Assembly (NCBI GenBank): GCA_036674765.1
Contig: JARVKI010000013.1
Location: 62,001 to 126,000 of the forward strand
Direction: 5' to 3'
DNA: 64,000 nt
Origin: Seiridium cupressi
Taxonomy: Eukaryota; Ascomycota; Sordariomycetes; Amphisphaeriales; Sporocadaceae
The position numbers were made by a program, and so were the translations under genes. Under the pieces are notes generated by a model that was not told the DNA's origin, searched no databases, and worked only from the letters and a program-made list of their open reading frames with translations. This document shows, piece after piece, positions 34,086 to 46,022 of this stretch. How positions within the stretch are numbered: the first letter of the stretch is position 1; every line of letters starts with the position of its first letter.

Positions 34086-35099
34086 CTTGGGTGGAAATGG
34101 ATTAGAGAGCGCGGGGTACTGGTGGTATAAACGCAATCAATAGTCTTTGGATTCTTGAGTGTTTCTTTCAGCCAGCGCACTCGAGAGTTTTTAAACAGTC
34201 TCGTCGGAAAGAAGCCAAGAGATCACGAACAGTGTCAAAATTACTCATTGATACTCACAGCCTAAACAATGACGCAGAGACTTGTCACTCGGCTACCAAC
34301 GCCCATTCATCGGACAGGTGCCGCCCTTGACGAACCCCACAAGCCCGATCCCCGCCCGAGGTTCGGAGGCGCCCTAAACACAATGGAGCTGCCGATTTGG
34401 GTGTAGAATGAGCTATTTCGCACTGCCCTTGCATGGCAGTCTGTTTAGCTTAACTACATGTACATAATCACTGTTCCGTCACTACAATGTAGGGATGATG
34501 TTGCCGATAAATGCTGCAAGTCTATACTCAGTTTTACCACTACAAGAACTCAGATGCCACTGTGTATCTGCCGGCTGACAATAATGGAATGAATCGGCAC
34601 CACCTCGCTACTTGATGGCAACCGCTGCGTTCGGTATATAGAGGGTTATTCACGCTTTCTAGTAATGCTATTCATTGTCTCCGCTAGTTGTATATCAAGC
34701 CGTCCCTGGATGTTTCGCTATTCTTAGTCTCTTGAACGAAACTTGCGCACGTTTCTGGAGCCACGGTCTGGGAGTCATGGATATGACAGGTGTAAATCGT
34801 AGTCACAGCTTGACAGATTCGCCCGAACTTGCGCTCTGAAGACGGTGATAGCGCGCGAATAACTTCTTTCCTCAGCGCGGGGTTGCTACTGTATGTATGC
34901 TGTGATAAGATATCATATTGGGGGTGGCGGAGCAGCTTTAGGTAATCCACTATGAAGCGATACCTACAGCTCTCGCCAGCACTATGGTGCCCCACGTCAA
35001 TAGTATTCCCCAATTTACTCATGCTCTTGGCACCACTTATTGCCTAACTATTGCTGCGTGTCCGTTCGCCCTTTTGGAGATCTCTCATTTGCTGTAGCA
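34086..35099. other. Divergent intergenic region, no gene seen
   Basis: About 1 kb between the gamma-glutamyltransferase and STAND genes, which diverge. A minus-strand frame of 112 codons (34684-35022) shows no domain and is probably chance. Confidence 0.45.
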
Positions 35100-38000
35100 A
35101 TGGACCCGAGCGCAACGCTTCAAAACGCACTCGCTATAATTTCATTGCTTGAGTTTTCCTGGAGTTTGGCAACAGGAGATTCGTCAACCGTTTCTCTAGT
35201 TGGTCAGCCATCAAAATCAGCACAAGCTCAAGCACGCACCAGGGTGAGCGAGGTTATCGATTACTTCCGGAGCCTTATCATAGATTGCTCTGCCAGTTCA
35301 TATAATACGTCAGGGGACAAGGTGACTGTGGAGAGGCCGGTTAGAGACTGCTGCGATCAGGCGACTGTCATACTGAACCTGCTCGGATCACAGACCTCTT
35401 CAATCCAAACAACAGAATGGCAAGCATTCCAAAATAAGTGGAAAAACATTTGCGAGAATGGAACTATAGCTATTGCTAGAGGTTCATTTGTGGAACATGG
35501 TGCAGAGTTAAGGAAGTGGCTCATCGAACTGCTCAGGTTAGTCAAAGTATACGCACCCCAGCTGAGTAGAGAACTTGCCAAATCAGGACAACTAGCCAGG
35601 ATGTCTGGGACGCTAATAAAGATTCCACAGTGACGGAAGCTCATTGAACAACCATCTCCATCATCTGCAGAAAGAGGCTGATGGTCTATCATCTGTGCGT
35701 GGACCAGAAGTCGCTGCGATACAGCAGGATATCCTATCAGCACTCGGCCACCGCCTTGACAAAAGGCCTCCCGCCACCAAGAGTCCGGCTGCAAAAACTG
35801 CAAGCCGCTACAGTCGAAAAGACGCAAAGAGCACCCTGCAGAGCTCCGACAGCTCTGATCACGAAAGCCGACAAACATGGGCGTCCAGGAAGAAAAGACG
35901 TCCTCGTCCACTGCAGCGCAGTACTCAAGAAAGCTCAAATGACGACACCACACTTCAACCGCCGATTTGGCTGGCTTTGGTTAAGAGTAAGCTGATCGAT
36001 CTATGTGAATATGTACAGGTGGTGCCCCTCGAGCTTCGCCTGTTGAAGCAGCTCAACTACGATTCCATCGACTCCCGAGAAGACTCTATTCGCGAAGCTG
36101 AGTCTGGCACATTCAGCTGGATGTTAGACGATGACACAGCCATTGATATGCTTCCACATATGCATCGTGCAAGGCGCAGCTTCATCGAGTGGTTGAACTC
36201 AGGCAGCGGTGTTTTCCATATTTCTGGAAATGCGGGCGCCGGTATGTGACTTTTCCCGGCGGTCTTTTGAGCTAATACCACGTACATGGTGCTAATCTCT
36301 CACTGCAACACAGGAAAGTCGACTCTGATGAAATTGCTTCGGCACCACCAGCGAACCCAATTCGAACTCAAAACTTGGGCTGGAGAACAGAGCCTGGTGT
36401 TCTCGTCCTTCTACTTCTGGAACTCGGGAAATCAGCTTCAAATGTCGCTCGAGGGCCTGTACCGGTCTGTCTTGTTAGAAGTCTGCCGGAAGTGCCCCGA
36501 CTTGATATCTACCCTGTTCCCTAGCCAGTGGCAAATGTTGATCGCTGCCAATATAGGGAGCACAGTTGATGAAGGTCTGATTGGGCCGCAAGAAATCAAC
36601 GATGCATTTTCCATGCTTCTCACAACGGACATATCGGCCAAATACCGAATGTGTTTCTTCATTGATGGTCTTGATGAATACACTGGGGAGAACGTGGACT
36701 ATCGTGCCCTTGCCGGAACCATACGGAAATGGGGCGATAGCGACGGAGTCAAGCTCTGCGTCAGCGCTCGACCATATGACGAATTCCTGGACACTTTCGA
36801 TGCATCCCTTCGGCTCCACCTTCACGATTTGACTTCTCAGGATATCGAAAAATATGCAAAAGACTCTTTCAGAAGTGCTCATAGCCTCACGGCTCTGAAC
36901 TACCAGCAGTTTGTCAAGACCATTGTCCAGAAGTCTGAGGGTGTTTTCCTGTGGGCTCGTGTGGTAGTCCGCTCGCTTGTCAGTCTAGCCAGCAGTGGAC
37001 TCAACGAGTGTCAATTGCAACAACGTCTAGAGTCGTACCCAGCAGATATTTATGAACTCTACGACAACTTACTAGAGTCGCTTGGACCGGAAGAACGACT
37101 TCGGTCAAACCAGATGCTGCTACTCGCAACACAGAATCCGTTCGCACAAGCGCTCAATGCTTTGTGGTTCAGCTGGATTGACGCCCTAGGCTCGCCGAGT
37201 TTCCCGTCTGCGAAAAGACCATATGCAACCGTAGAGATCAATGCACGACATTCAGCTGTCCGGCTCGACCTTGAGCATTTAACAAAGGGTCTCCTAGAAA
37301 TGCACACAGATCGTCGAGAGCGCAAGGATGGCGACCAGTTTTATCGCCAGCGGATTCAGTTCTTCCATCGCACAGCACGAGACTTTCTTCGGTCGCCCGC
37401 TCGTTCTAAGCAATTGAAGCAGAGCTTCGGCTCGTTGGATCTTACAGAGATAGCCACACGCCTGAGACTGGCTGAGATCGTCCTTGCAGGCAAATATAAG
37501 AAGAATCCCGGGGCAGACCCTCGACGTCGCAGGCTGTACTTCAACTACGTGCGAGCGTTGTTTAACATACGAGATGATCGCGGCCAGAGATACCAGATAC
37601 CGCGGCGTTATATGCAATCTCTCAAAGAAGATCTGGAAAGCACGACCGACTCATCCAAGTTCTCGAGTCCTTATGCTGTGAGCAGCTATGCGTCCATCGC
37701 GAATCGCGGGACGATCGACGAGGATCCGGAGAGGGCAGCCTCTTTCTTGCACCTAGCACTATGTCACGGACAGTGCGCCTATGTGCTTGAAGAACTTCAG
37801 AGGCAAAGCGAGCTGTCTATTCCAAGAGGAAGGGAGGAGTTGAGCCTAGCGCTTTCGGCGGCGTTTGGTCAGCGACGGGCCTCCCCCGAAACATTTGAAG
37901 CCTTACTGCGCTTCAGCAAGTCCCCGCTCACGAAAGTCAAGATAAGACCGCCGTTGGGGAATGATTTCCTCGCTACCAAGTCCTACAGCATCACCATATT

Positions 38001-38547
38001 GACGAATTTCGTCGCCAGGTTAGTCTTCACCTGCCTTGGTGAGTCAAGATCAAAACAAACCCCGCGTACGCAATCGGTAGAACGTGAGGATCTGAACGAT
38101 TTGTTCATTATGCTGGGTCACTCATTGGAGGTGGTCGCACAAGAGGATCTCTCCGTGGGCGAATTCACGAAAAGCGATTTGCTAGTGGCCTCGCCATACT
38201 TGTGCTTGTTGCATAGCATCGAGCGCAACATCGATATAACGACAAATCAGGAGGTGCTGGTTACGACACTGGGTCAGCTCGCGCTTCGGTATGCACCTTC
38301 AGTGGCTGACAGTTTGTTGCCTCTGCTCGGTGAGAACGATACTCTGTGGAAAGAGACGAATTCGGACGCGTCTCGCACAGATTTCATGATGCCGCCTTGG
38401 GTTATAAACAGTCTCAAGCCAATTGGTTTAGAGGGCAGCATCCGATTTGTTACGCATGATTTCTTAGATGATTATTTCTGCAGTAAGGTAATGACTGCGA
38501 AGGAGTCAATCTCCACATACGATAACTTGTTTATGAGAGTTTATTAA
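35100..38547 (+). CDS. NACHT-type STAND NTPase (fungal NLR-like)
   Basis: Three exons, 35100-35536, 35631-36241 and 36314-38547, sum to 3282 nt (1093 residues) in phase. The N-terminal 150 residues (MDPSATLQNALAIISLLEF onward) resemble the helical N-terminal domain that precedes many fungal NACHT proteins. A polar, Ser/Lys-rich linker follows. The P-loop GNAGAGKST is split by the second intron near residue 350, and the Walker B/sensor block is CFFIDGLDEYTGE. RFFHRTARDFL-like sequence (QFFHRTARDFLRS) marks the conserved region after the NACHT domain. No WD, ankyrin or TPR repeats are recognisable in the C-terminal 400 residues. Proteins of this layout act as signal-transducing ATPases in fungal non-self recognition and programmed cell death; partner and ligand are unknown here. 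All exons are intact, unlike neighbouring accessory genes. Confidence 0.88.
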
Positions 38548-39277
38548 TCGGTAGCGGAGTTGTAGGATATCTATTGTATTCATAGTTTCGCCAAGGCTCG
38601 AAACATCGTGTACTTTTCAAGAATAGACCCAACTCCTACTCTAGTAGAGCCAGAGGTGTTTCAGGGCAATATTCTTTGTTGCTGGTTAGCGTATTAAGGC
38701 TGCCCCCATTGCATTACTTATGATTCTTTGATTCAGCTTGGTTTTGAGCCTTCTCCAGGTCGATTTAGGATGATTTCAAATTGCGAAGCTCGCTCAGAAT
38801 GACCCAAGTGTTCGAATCGATGTATGAAGCCAGTTGCTTGAGCACGATATCAATATCAAGATTTCATGACGCATTAAGATTACGACGACTGATGGAAAAT
38901 ATATTCAAACCGAAAGTTTACGATAATATGGAACAGATTCCAATTTCCACCTCGGCAGTGCAAATGGTATCTAACTACATATCATGATTCTCAAAAGCCG
39001 CTTCTACTCAGCCATGCATAGCCGCCACGGGGGTGGCGTGTCCGCACGGCTTCCTCGGGTTGCGAGAAAACCAGATTCAATCAGCGTCCTACGAAAGTGG
39101 AGACTGATTTAACCAATTCCGGTCTTTTGCTTCCTATACCTGTCAGCCGAGTTGAAAGCTACATGCCAAAATAACAGCCTTTGAATCACTATTTCGGTAT
39201 GTACTGGCAACGGATATAACAAACCCGATTAATGGTCGCATTCGGGGTCGTATAAAATAGAAGAGGTCATCGCGATC
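38548..39277. other. Intergenic, no gene seen
   Basis: About 730 bp, AT-rich. It ends with a TATA-like element (separate entry). Confidence 0.45.
39251..39257 (+). promoter_or_regulatory. TATA-like element of the SDR gene
   Basis: TATAAAA. Transcription would start roughly 30 bp downstream, at or just after the first ATG (39278), which favours the second ATG at 39344 as the real start. Confidence 0.4.
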
Positions 39278-39343
39278 ATGACTACCAATTCATGTCAACC
39301 CCCACACATACCACAATTCGCGTATCACAACCCAGTTCAAGAC

Positions 39344-40398
39344 ATGTCACTTTCCAGTACACTTCATGCCGTCGCTTCGACCATTCTTTCCAATTTGTTC
39401 ATCAGCCTTCCTGTCCCGCAGCCCAATGACGTTTTGCAAAAGCAGGTGATCGTCGTCACAGGCTCAAATACCGGTCTTGGGCTCGAAACCAGCCGTCATT
39501 TACTCCACCTCGGGGTAGGCAAGCTTATCATGGCCGTACGGAACCAGTCCAAGGGCGAAGAAGCAAGAAGGGAGCTCCTGAAATCTACCGGCCGCCAAGC
39601 AAACTCTACCGAGGTTTGGCTTTTGGACATGGATAGCTATGACTCTGTCAAAACCTTCGCCAATCGCGTCTCACGGCTTCGCGACTGGACGGCGTCCTGG
39701 CTAACGCCGGTATGGCGACTAGAAAGTACAGCCTGAGCGAGGGCAACGAAAGAGTCCTGAACGTGAATGTCATCAGTACCTTTCTCCTATGCATTCTGCT
39801 ACTCCCAAAGATGCGCGAGTCGGGGCAACAGACTGGAAATCCATGCCGATTCGTTGTGCCAAATAGTGTCACGCATTACTTTGCCCCACTCGAGGAGCTT
39901 CGAGCCGAAAACGGAATTATTTCTCGTCTGAACGACCCAGAAAAAGCCAATATGGGCGGCCGCTATCCAGTCAGCAGGTTGCTCGTCGTCTTTGTCGTGC
40001 GCGAGCTCGCTGGGAGGTGCCAGGCCTCACCCATCATTAACACGCCCAATCCTGGCTATTGTTTATCACAGCTGATGAATGAGAATGCGGGACTTGTGAA
40101 AGGTGTGGCGGATAAGGTGCTTGCACGAAGCACTGAGATGGGCAGCCGGGCGTTGTACCATGGCCTCATTTCGGGCGCCGAGAGCCATGGCCAATACCTA
40201 ACGAACTGCCAGGTCCAAAGGTGAGTCTTCACTACCATTTATTCTTATCGTGGAGGATTAGTCTGAATATTTTCTTAGTCCTGCTGGCCATGTCACATCA
40301 GATGAGGGGCAGCGAGTGCAGAAGGCGTTCTTCGAAGAACTCCTTGAGAAGTTGGAAAAGATTCACCCTGGCATTTCGCGTAATGTTGGAACTGCATG
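39344..40398 (+). pseudogene. Short-chain dehydrogenase with frameshift and lost catalytic lysine
   Basis: Classical SDR layout in two exons (39344-40220 and 40279-40398; GTGAGT donor, TTAG acceptor). It has the cofactor motif TGSNTGLG, then LDMDSYDSV, NAGMAT, the catalytic-serine segment VVPNSVTHYF, and YPVSRLL where YxxxK should stand. Two lesions are visible. One base is missing at about 39685, so the frame shifts between FANRVSRL and RLDGVLANAG. The catalytic lysine of YxxxK is an arginine (codon AGG). An in-frame ATG at 39278 would add 22 residues, but the TATA-like box and family length favour 39344. The C-terminus (SPAGHVTSDEGQRVQKAFFEEL) is normal. Most likely an inactive relic of a retinol-dehydrogenase-like SDR. 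Confidence 0.75.
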
Positions 40399-41309
40399 AA
40401 GCACCTTACTATGTCATTATAATAGCATCGAGTCTTGATGTTCATGCAAAGATTTTATAATGACTATTTCAGCTTGTTCGTATTTATTCCACTTTTTCTA
40501 TTACTCAAGTCTGACTTGCGAATGGACGAGGAAAAGGGCCGTAAGATGGATATGCATGGTCTCACTCGAATTCAACCATGGCCCGCGATCAGAAATTACC
40601 ATCAAATCACAAACATATTTTAACTGCCGGAAACATATGCAATCTGTTCCTCAGCTTTAGTTTGCATTTTCTACATGTACACCAGAAACCCAGGCCAATT
40701 AATTCCTTTACTTGCTGACCAACCCCTTCCTCTTTTCCTAGGCTTGTAAATAGGGTTGCAACATGACTTGATCAACTGGCCGCAAGAAATATCGGGGTTT
40801 CCCATTGCAAGGTTTGTTGTATAGCCGTAAGCTCTAGAGAGAGATTCATCAGAATAAGCTGGCATCTCCAGGTATGCCCATCCGTATTCCCGCGTGATAG
40901 TGTAATAGCGAGTTGACTCGTACTACATCGAATAACTTTGTTCCTAGCGCTCCTTTTGCACGAGCCATTAGCAGGCGTAATTGCTTTGCGGAATGGTGAT
41001 TTTGTTTCCTATCACTGGAATTGATGAGATTTCAATGAACCTCCACTTTTACTGATATTCCTTCCCCCAACTTGAGGATAGATGACTCCATAAGCGGCAG
41101 TTAATCGACTCGTCCTTGGCTAATTGCAACCAGGTACTGTGACGGCTGTTGCACTTTATCCGGAATCCTGGTCTTCCACGCGCACCATGCATCATACTAC
41201 ACAGATATAACATGGTCATGATGTGCAGCCTCCTCCTTCAACTTAGGTTCGAGCACATTCAAGCCACCTCGATCTATCATCAAAAGACTCACGAGTCAGA
41301 AAGTCAATA
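40399..41309. other. Intergenic, no gene seen
   Basis: About 0.9 kb of AT-rich DNA, no supported frame. Confidence 0.4.
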
Positions 41310-42517
41310 TGCTTTTCTTACTATAGCTGTTCATGCAGCTCGTTGCATCCCAGGAGCTGATGCGCTCCGGGTGCTCCCAGCTCACCATCGACCAAATCGA
41401 TCCTCTGGCCGAGCCTGGAAACATCCCGTCGGCCCACATGCAACAAGTCGTTGGAGGCAACTCGTTCAACGCTAGTATGAGCCCGTCGTCACTCGATCCG
41501 CCGACTGACGCCGCGTGCACGAGTTGTACATATTCGAGGACTTCTCCAAATACTGGACTGCCAACATCTACTCCAAGGCACGAAACGGCACGTTCAAGCG
41601 AGTCTCATAGGTGGTCAACCTCGGCCTTGGTGCGACGGCTGGCATGACCATCTACTATATCCGAGGATATCAGACCAGTGCCAAGGTTACCGCGTTCCCT
41701 AAGGTAAGCCCATCATGAGGTCTAGTATTTGATATCCGTGGGCTGACCTCGGTCATAGGGTTTCCGCATCCTGGTTGGAGATTCCATGAACCGAGTTGCG
41801 AAGTAAGGCTCCCCGTGGTCTCTGCTGCGCTGCAAGTTGAACATGCAGCAGAATCCCTTCGGCGGTGCGCCCTGCACGGGCTCAGGCACCGCTGGCTTCC
41901 CAAAAAAGGCTTGCGGTGGAGGATGGCGAATGACAGTGAGCTGCTCTTCATGTTAGGACGGTAAGAACACAGACAGCCCAAATCACAGAAGTCATGTTGC
42001 CCATCCCGCATCCGGTACATTTGAGTCTGGTGGCGCATATCCTTCTACTCATCCTGTCAAAACTCCTCAGGTCATGTACGAGGCTATCTTCGACACTCGC
42101 CATTTCAACAAGGCCGATTGGCCAGCCGACGGTTCTCAACCTTTCTACTTAAGCACGGGCGACAACACAGGATACGGCATTCATGGAGATTACTTATTCG
42201 GTTGCCAAGGTAATCAAATTTCATCTGAAAACGAGAGAGAAAAAGATCCACTTCCTAAGATCATGGCTTCGTGAGATGCGGACTGATTCGATCCATTCTA
42301 GACGACGCTTTACAGAAAGCTATGGATTCGAAGTGCACTGCCGACAATTGCGCCGCACTGAAGAGGTAAACTGATGCTCGGGCCGTTGCGTGCACCAAAG
42401 CTTCAGGCTCCAAGTATAACATCGGAGATGTAAGTCATTCATCTTCCTAGATACTCCATCGACACTGACCCGTTACTAGGGCTGGAGACATTGCCGGGAG
42501 CAACCATGCAGAAGTGA
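41310..42517 (+). pseudogene. Decayed DUF1996-domain gene
   Basis: Segments in family order are readable on the plus strand: ASQELMRSGCSQLTIDQIDP, EPGNIPSAHM and QVVGGNSFNASMSP (41330-41520), then EDFSKYWTANIYSKARNGTF, GMTIYYIRGYQ, MQQNPFGGAPCTGSG and KKACGGGWRMT, and finally DGSQPFYLSTGDNTGYGIHG (42120-42190) and DDALQKAMDSKC. DUF1996 proteins are secreted or surface fungal proteins of unknown function. Lesions: a missing base at about 41537, TAG at 41608-41610 where the family has Gln or similar, a frame break near 41800, TAG at 41954-41956 in a C-W-DGKNTDSP context, and TAA at 42368-42370. An intron at about 41703-41759 and a later one still have good splice signals, so decay is fairly recent. 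Confidence 0.8.
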
Positions 42518-44070
42518 GGGGGGATAGGGATACTGCTTTTTCTCTGGTGTTATGTAGGGTCGTTTTGAATAGTAACGGTCGACTTACGCCTTGTCATCGA
42601 GTGCTCATTCGTGTGAAGTGTAGTCATAGCAAGTGCCCGTAAAGATCAATTCTTTGCCACAAGCTTTTTGCAACCTGCTGATGATCCCCGATAACCTGGA
42701 TTACCTTCAGAATAGTGTTGTTATTCTGTCGTCCATCGACTGCATTCATTATCAATCATCGCCCCAGGCATAGGACTTCCCGTCTCTGTTTGCTAGAATC
42801 TAAATTATAGCACGTCAGTATTTACCAGCACCTAGCTCGAGGATGAACCCCCCAGATTCAGAACGGTTGACTTCCAGTTACATGACTGATCCTAGGATCC
42901 TGTTATGACACCCAAATCATATTCTAACTGGACCAAAGAAAATGCGGATCAAGCCGAACACAAATCAAGTGCTCTGGGTCTGTTCAGAGCACAATTGCAT
43001 TATTGACGGTTCCTCAATTGGATCTCATCACGCATAGCGGGGTATTCGAATCAACGGACACCTTGCAGCGTCAGCTTTTGGGTATTAATATCTTGCCATG
43101 CCGGCCGCTCACCTTCGCCCCCAGCTAAGCTTAGAGTAGTCAAGTCCAGCTAGCCCAAACTGTAGCTGATCTAGCCAAAGCAAACGATAACTAATGTCGA
43201 ACATTCCAATTTACATATCGGGTAAATAGTGATTAATTTCCAGTTAATAATAACGACATATATCATATTCTTGCCTATAGTCTTCTGTCTTAGTGTACCA
43301 TCAAAACCAGACACTCACAGACATGACACGCTAATTTACGGGGTCATTATAGCGCACCCGGGTTCCTATACCTGAATATAAGTTTAGTCTATATTTTACT
43401 AGGTGGCTCCACACCAACGTAATGTCCGAATTGGATTTACGCCAAACAAGACCTTGGTGTTTTGTTGAAGGCGACACTGCGATGCCATCAACATTCCACC
43501 TTATAGTGTGTCGCAGCCCACCGAGATGTTGAAGACTGGGGACGAGAACAAGGATCCCGTGTTTTGTTAAGATGCAGTAGTAATTGATACCTTAGTCATG
43601 CTTTCCTTTAAAAGCAACACCATCCTGGGGAATTTGAAGATTATGCTCCGGATCAATTCATTGCCATGTTAAACTTTAAGAACCAGAAGTCCCATGTTGC
43701 TCGGGTGACCCCGCAAGGAATTCATCCCTCATCTCGAAGTATTTTACATCGTTTACTCGCAGGAGAGGTGAAGTGCTTCTTAGCGTTTTGGCTCCTCTGA
43801 AAACTATTGGCAGCATATCTTGTTGGACTCAATTCAGGGCCCTGGGGTTAGAAAACCCCCTCGCGACTCCGACCTCTTCCCCGACTACTTTGCTCGTACC
43901 TTCTCGGGTAATAACGGGCATTTTGTACCAATAAGAAAGATAAAAACGAGAATCAGCCTTATGGGCATCCTACACAGGCACGACCCCGCTCCGCCCAAAT
44001 CAATAAAATTCTTCAGCCGTCGCACTTGCCTTCTTCCTCCTTCCTCCGTAAACAAGTCTAAGTAGTCAAG
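42518..44070. other. Intergenic, no gene seen
   Basis: About 1.55 kb of AT-rich DNA upstream of the HET gene. No domain-bearing frame, tRNA or transposon ends recognised. Confidence 0.45.
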
Positions 44071-46022
44071 ATGCGTCTTCTCAACACGGATACCAAAGAA
44101 CTCCACGAGTTCCAGGGAGGTTTCACCCCTCCATATGTGATTTTGTCACATACTTGGGGAAACGAAGAAATCAGGCTGCAGGACATACCAGCCTTACTTA
44201 CGCGCCAGGTTACCGCAAGATCAATGGCTGTTGCGCTCTGGCACGCAATAATTCATTTGAGTGGGTCTGGATAGACACTTGCTGTATCGACAAGACTAGC
44301 AGTGCAGAGCTCTCGGAGGCCATCAACTCCATGTATCGATGGTACAAAGAAGCGAGCGTATGTTATGTCTATCTCGCTGACGTCTCACTTCCAGGAGACT
44401 GTCACGCGGAAAATTCAGATTTTCGCATGTCCCAGTGGTTTACTCGGGGATGGACGCTGCAAGAATTAGTCGCCCCAAAGCTGGCCGAGTTCTACGACGT
44501 GTCCTGGAGCTTCATAGACGAACGGTCTCAGCTTCGGCACCTTATTCAAGAAATCACCGGTGTTCCGGCGGAATTCTTCACAGGCGAATCCATATGTGAC
44601 GCAAGCGTTGCTCAGCGAATGTCTTGGGCTGCCGGTCGAAAGACCACGAGGGTAGAACACATGGCATACTGTCTTCTAGGCCTTTTCGATGTCAATATAC
44701 CTTTGCTGTATGGGGAGGGCAAAAATGCTTTCCGACGGCTACAAGAGGAGATCATTCGACAGAGTAACGATGAAACAATCTTTGCTTGGGGGTTCAGTCA
44801 GCCTTACCCGGGAAATGATGTTGAAACCAACGACATTGCTGCACTCGCAAAATGGCCGTCCGACTTTGTCGATTGTGGTAGAGTTGTTCCCTGCTTAGCT
44901 TGGCAACCATCTCAAACGATGTCATTCGAAAAGATCAAAACAGGGATATCCCTAGAGCTCCCTTTCGTATTCGTTCGCGTTGATACGCCAGGCAGGTCAG
45001 GAGTATATGGAATTCTGAACTGTCGCCTCACGGAAAACTTCTCTGACCTCATTGCAATTCCGTTCGGGCCAGCGCGAACTACGCCCAGAAATAATGCCGA
45101 TTTCTATAGAATCGGGGAAGATCTCTACATGGAGCGGCAGCGACACCGGCCGCCTATTCTGATTAGTGAAGAATGGTTGACCGGATCTGCCAGGTACAAG
45201 GTGATAGTCACCGAAGATCCGCGCTTGCGACATAAAGCGTTGGAGAGCCAAGGATACGAGGATCTTGCTTCTTCCATGTCCGTACTTACCAAGGCGGCTC
45301 AAGGCCTATCCTGCTTCTCATGGCAGCTTGATCCCTCTTTAGAGCTCATCAACAATAATCACCATGTAGTGGTCGTCCGTGAGAGGAGAGGGATGTCGTC
45401 TTCACTGTCAAGGGAAGCTTTTCTCTACTACTCCAGGATGAAGGAAAGCTCTGAAGATGAGATTGTCATACTGAGGTTGCAAATATCCGGGGGAACGCCT
45501 CACGAACGCAACTGCGATTGCTCTGTAGCTGCAGGTATCGCGCTTCAACCACTATCCACCGAAGCTCTGAAGAAGCTACATTGGAGCACAAGAATGGAAA
45601 GGAAAAATATTACGACCTCGTTCAGGTGTTTTAAACGGTATAAAGTGATCTTGGGTACACCTATGTACGTGGTGGAATTGACTTCTAATGACTTGAGAAA
45701 TTCCAGTATTGGCCCCGGCGTTGCATTAAGAATGTGGACATATCCACTAACTATGACTCTTTGGTGGAGGCTCTTGTCAACAAGCACGGATAGGGGAATC
45801 GCGAAACTATTGAAGCTGATGGAACAGACTTTGTTGCCAGTTGGAGCTGTCGCCACGATTTGGTTTTCATTAGGGAACGGTATGGTCGCACTGTTGGCTA
45901 TATTGCTTGTTTTCATGTCAATAGTGCAGGTTCACCAGTATTCCGTGCGGGCTTTTTTATGGTTGGTTCTCTTGATGGTATCGGTGGCGACAATTGCTTT
46001 CTTATCAGCTAATTTAATTTGA
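44071..46022 (+). CDS. HET-domain protein with C-terminal membrane segment; one frameshift
   Basis: The start MRLLNTDTKELHEF is the standard beginning of one HET class. The domain follows: PPYVILSHTWGNEEIRLQDI, then, in another frame, PGYRKINGCCALA, FEWVWIDTCCIDKTSSAEL, RGWTLQELVAP, VAQRMSWAAGRKTTRVEHMA and YCLLGLFDVNIPLLYGEG. The frame changes by one missing base (or two extra) between 44185 and 44210, within otherwise conserved sequence and with no intron-like signals. After the shift a single frame of about 610 codons runs to the stop. The last 90 residues hold hydrophobic spans (VGAVATIWFSL, MVALLAILLVFMS, AFLWLVLLMVSVATIAFL), an unusual end for a HET protein. HET proteins trigger incompatibility cell death when activated. 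Whether this copy works depends on the frameshift being real. Confidence 0.8.
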
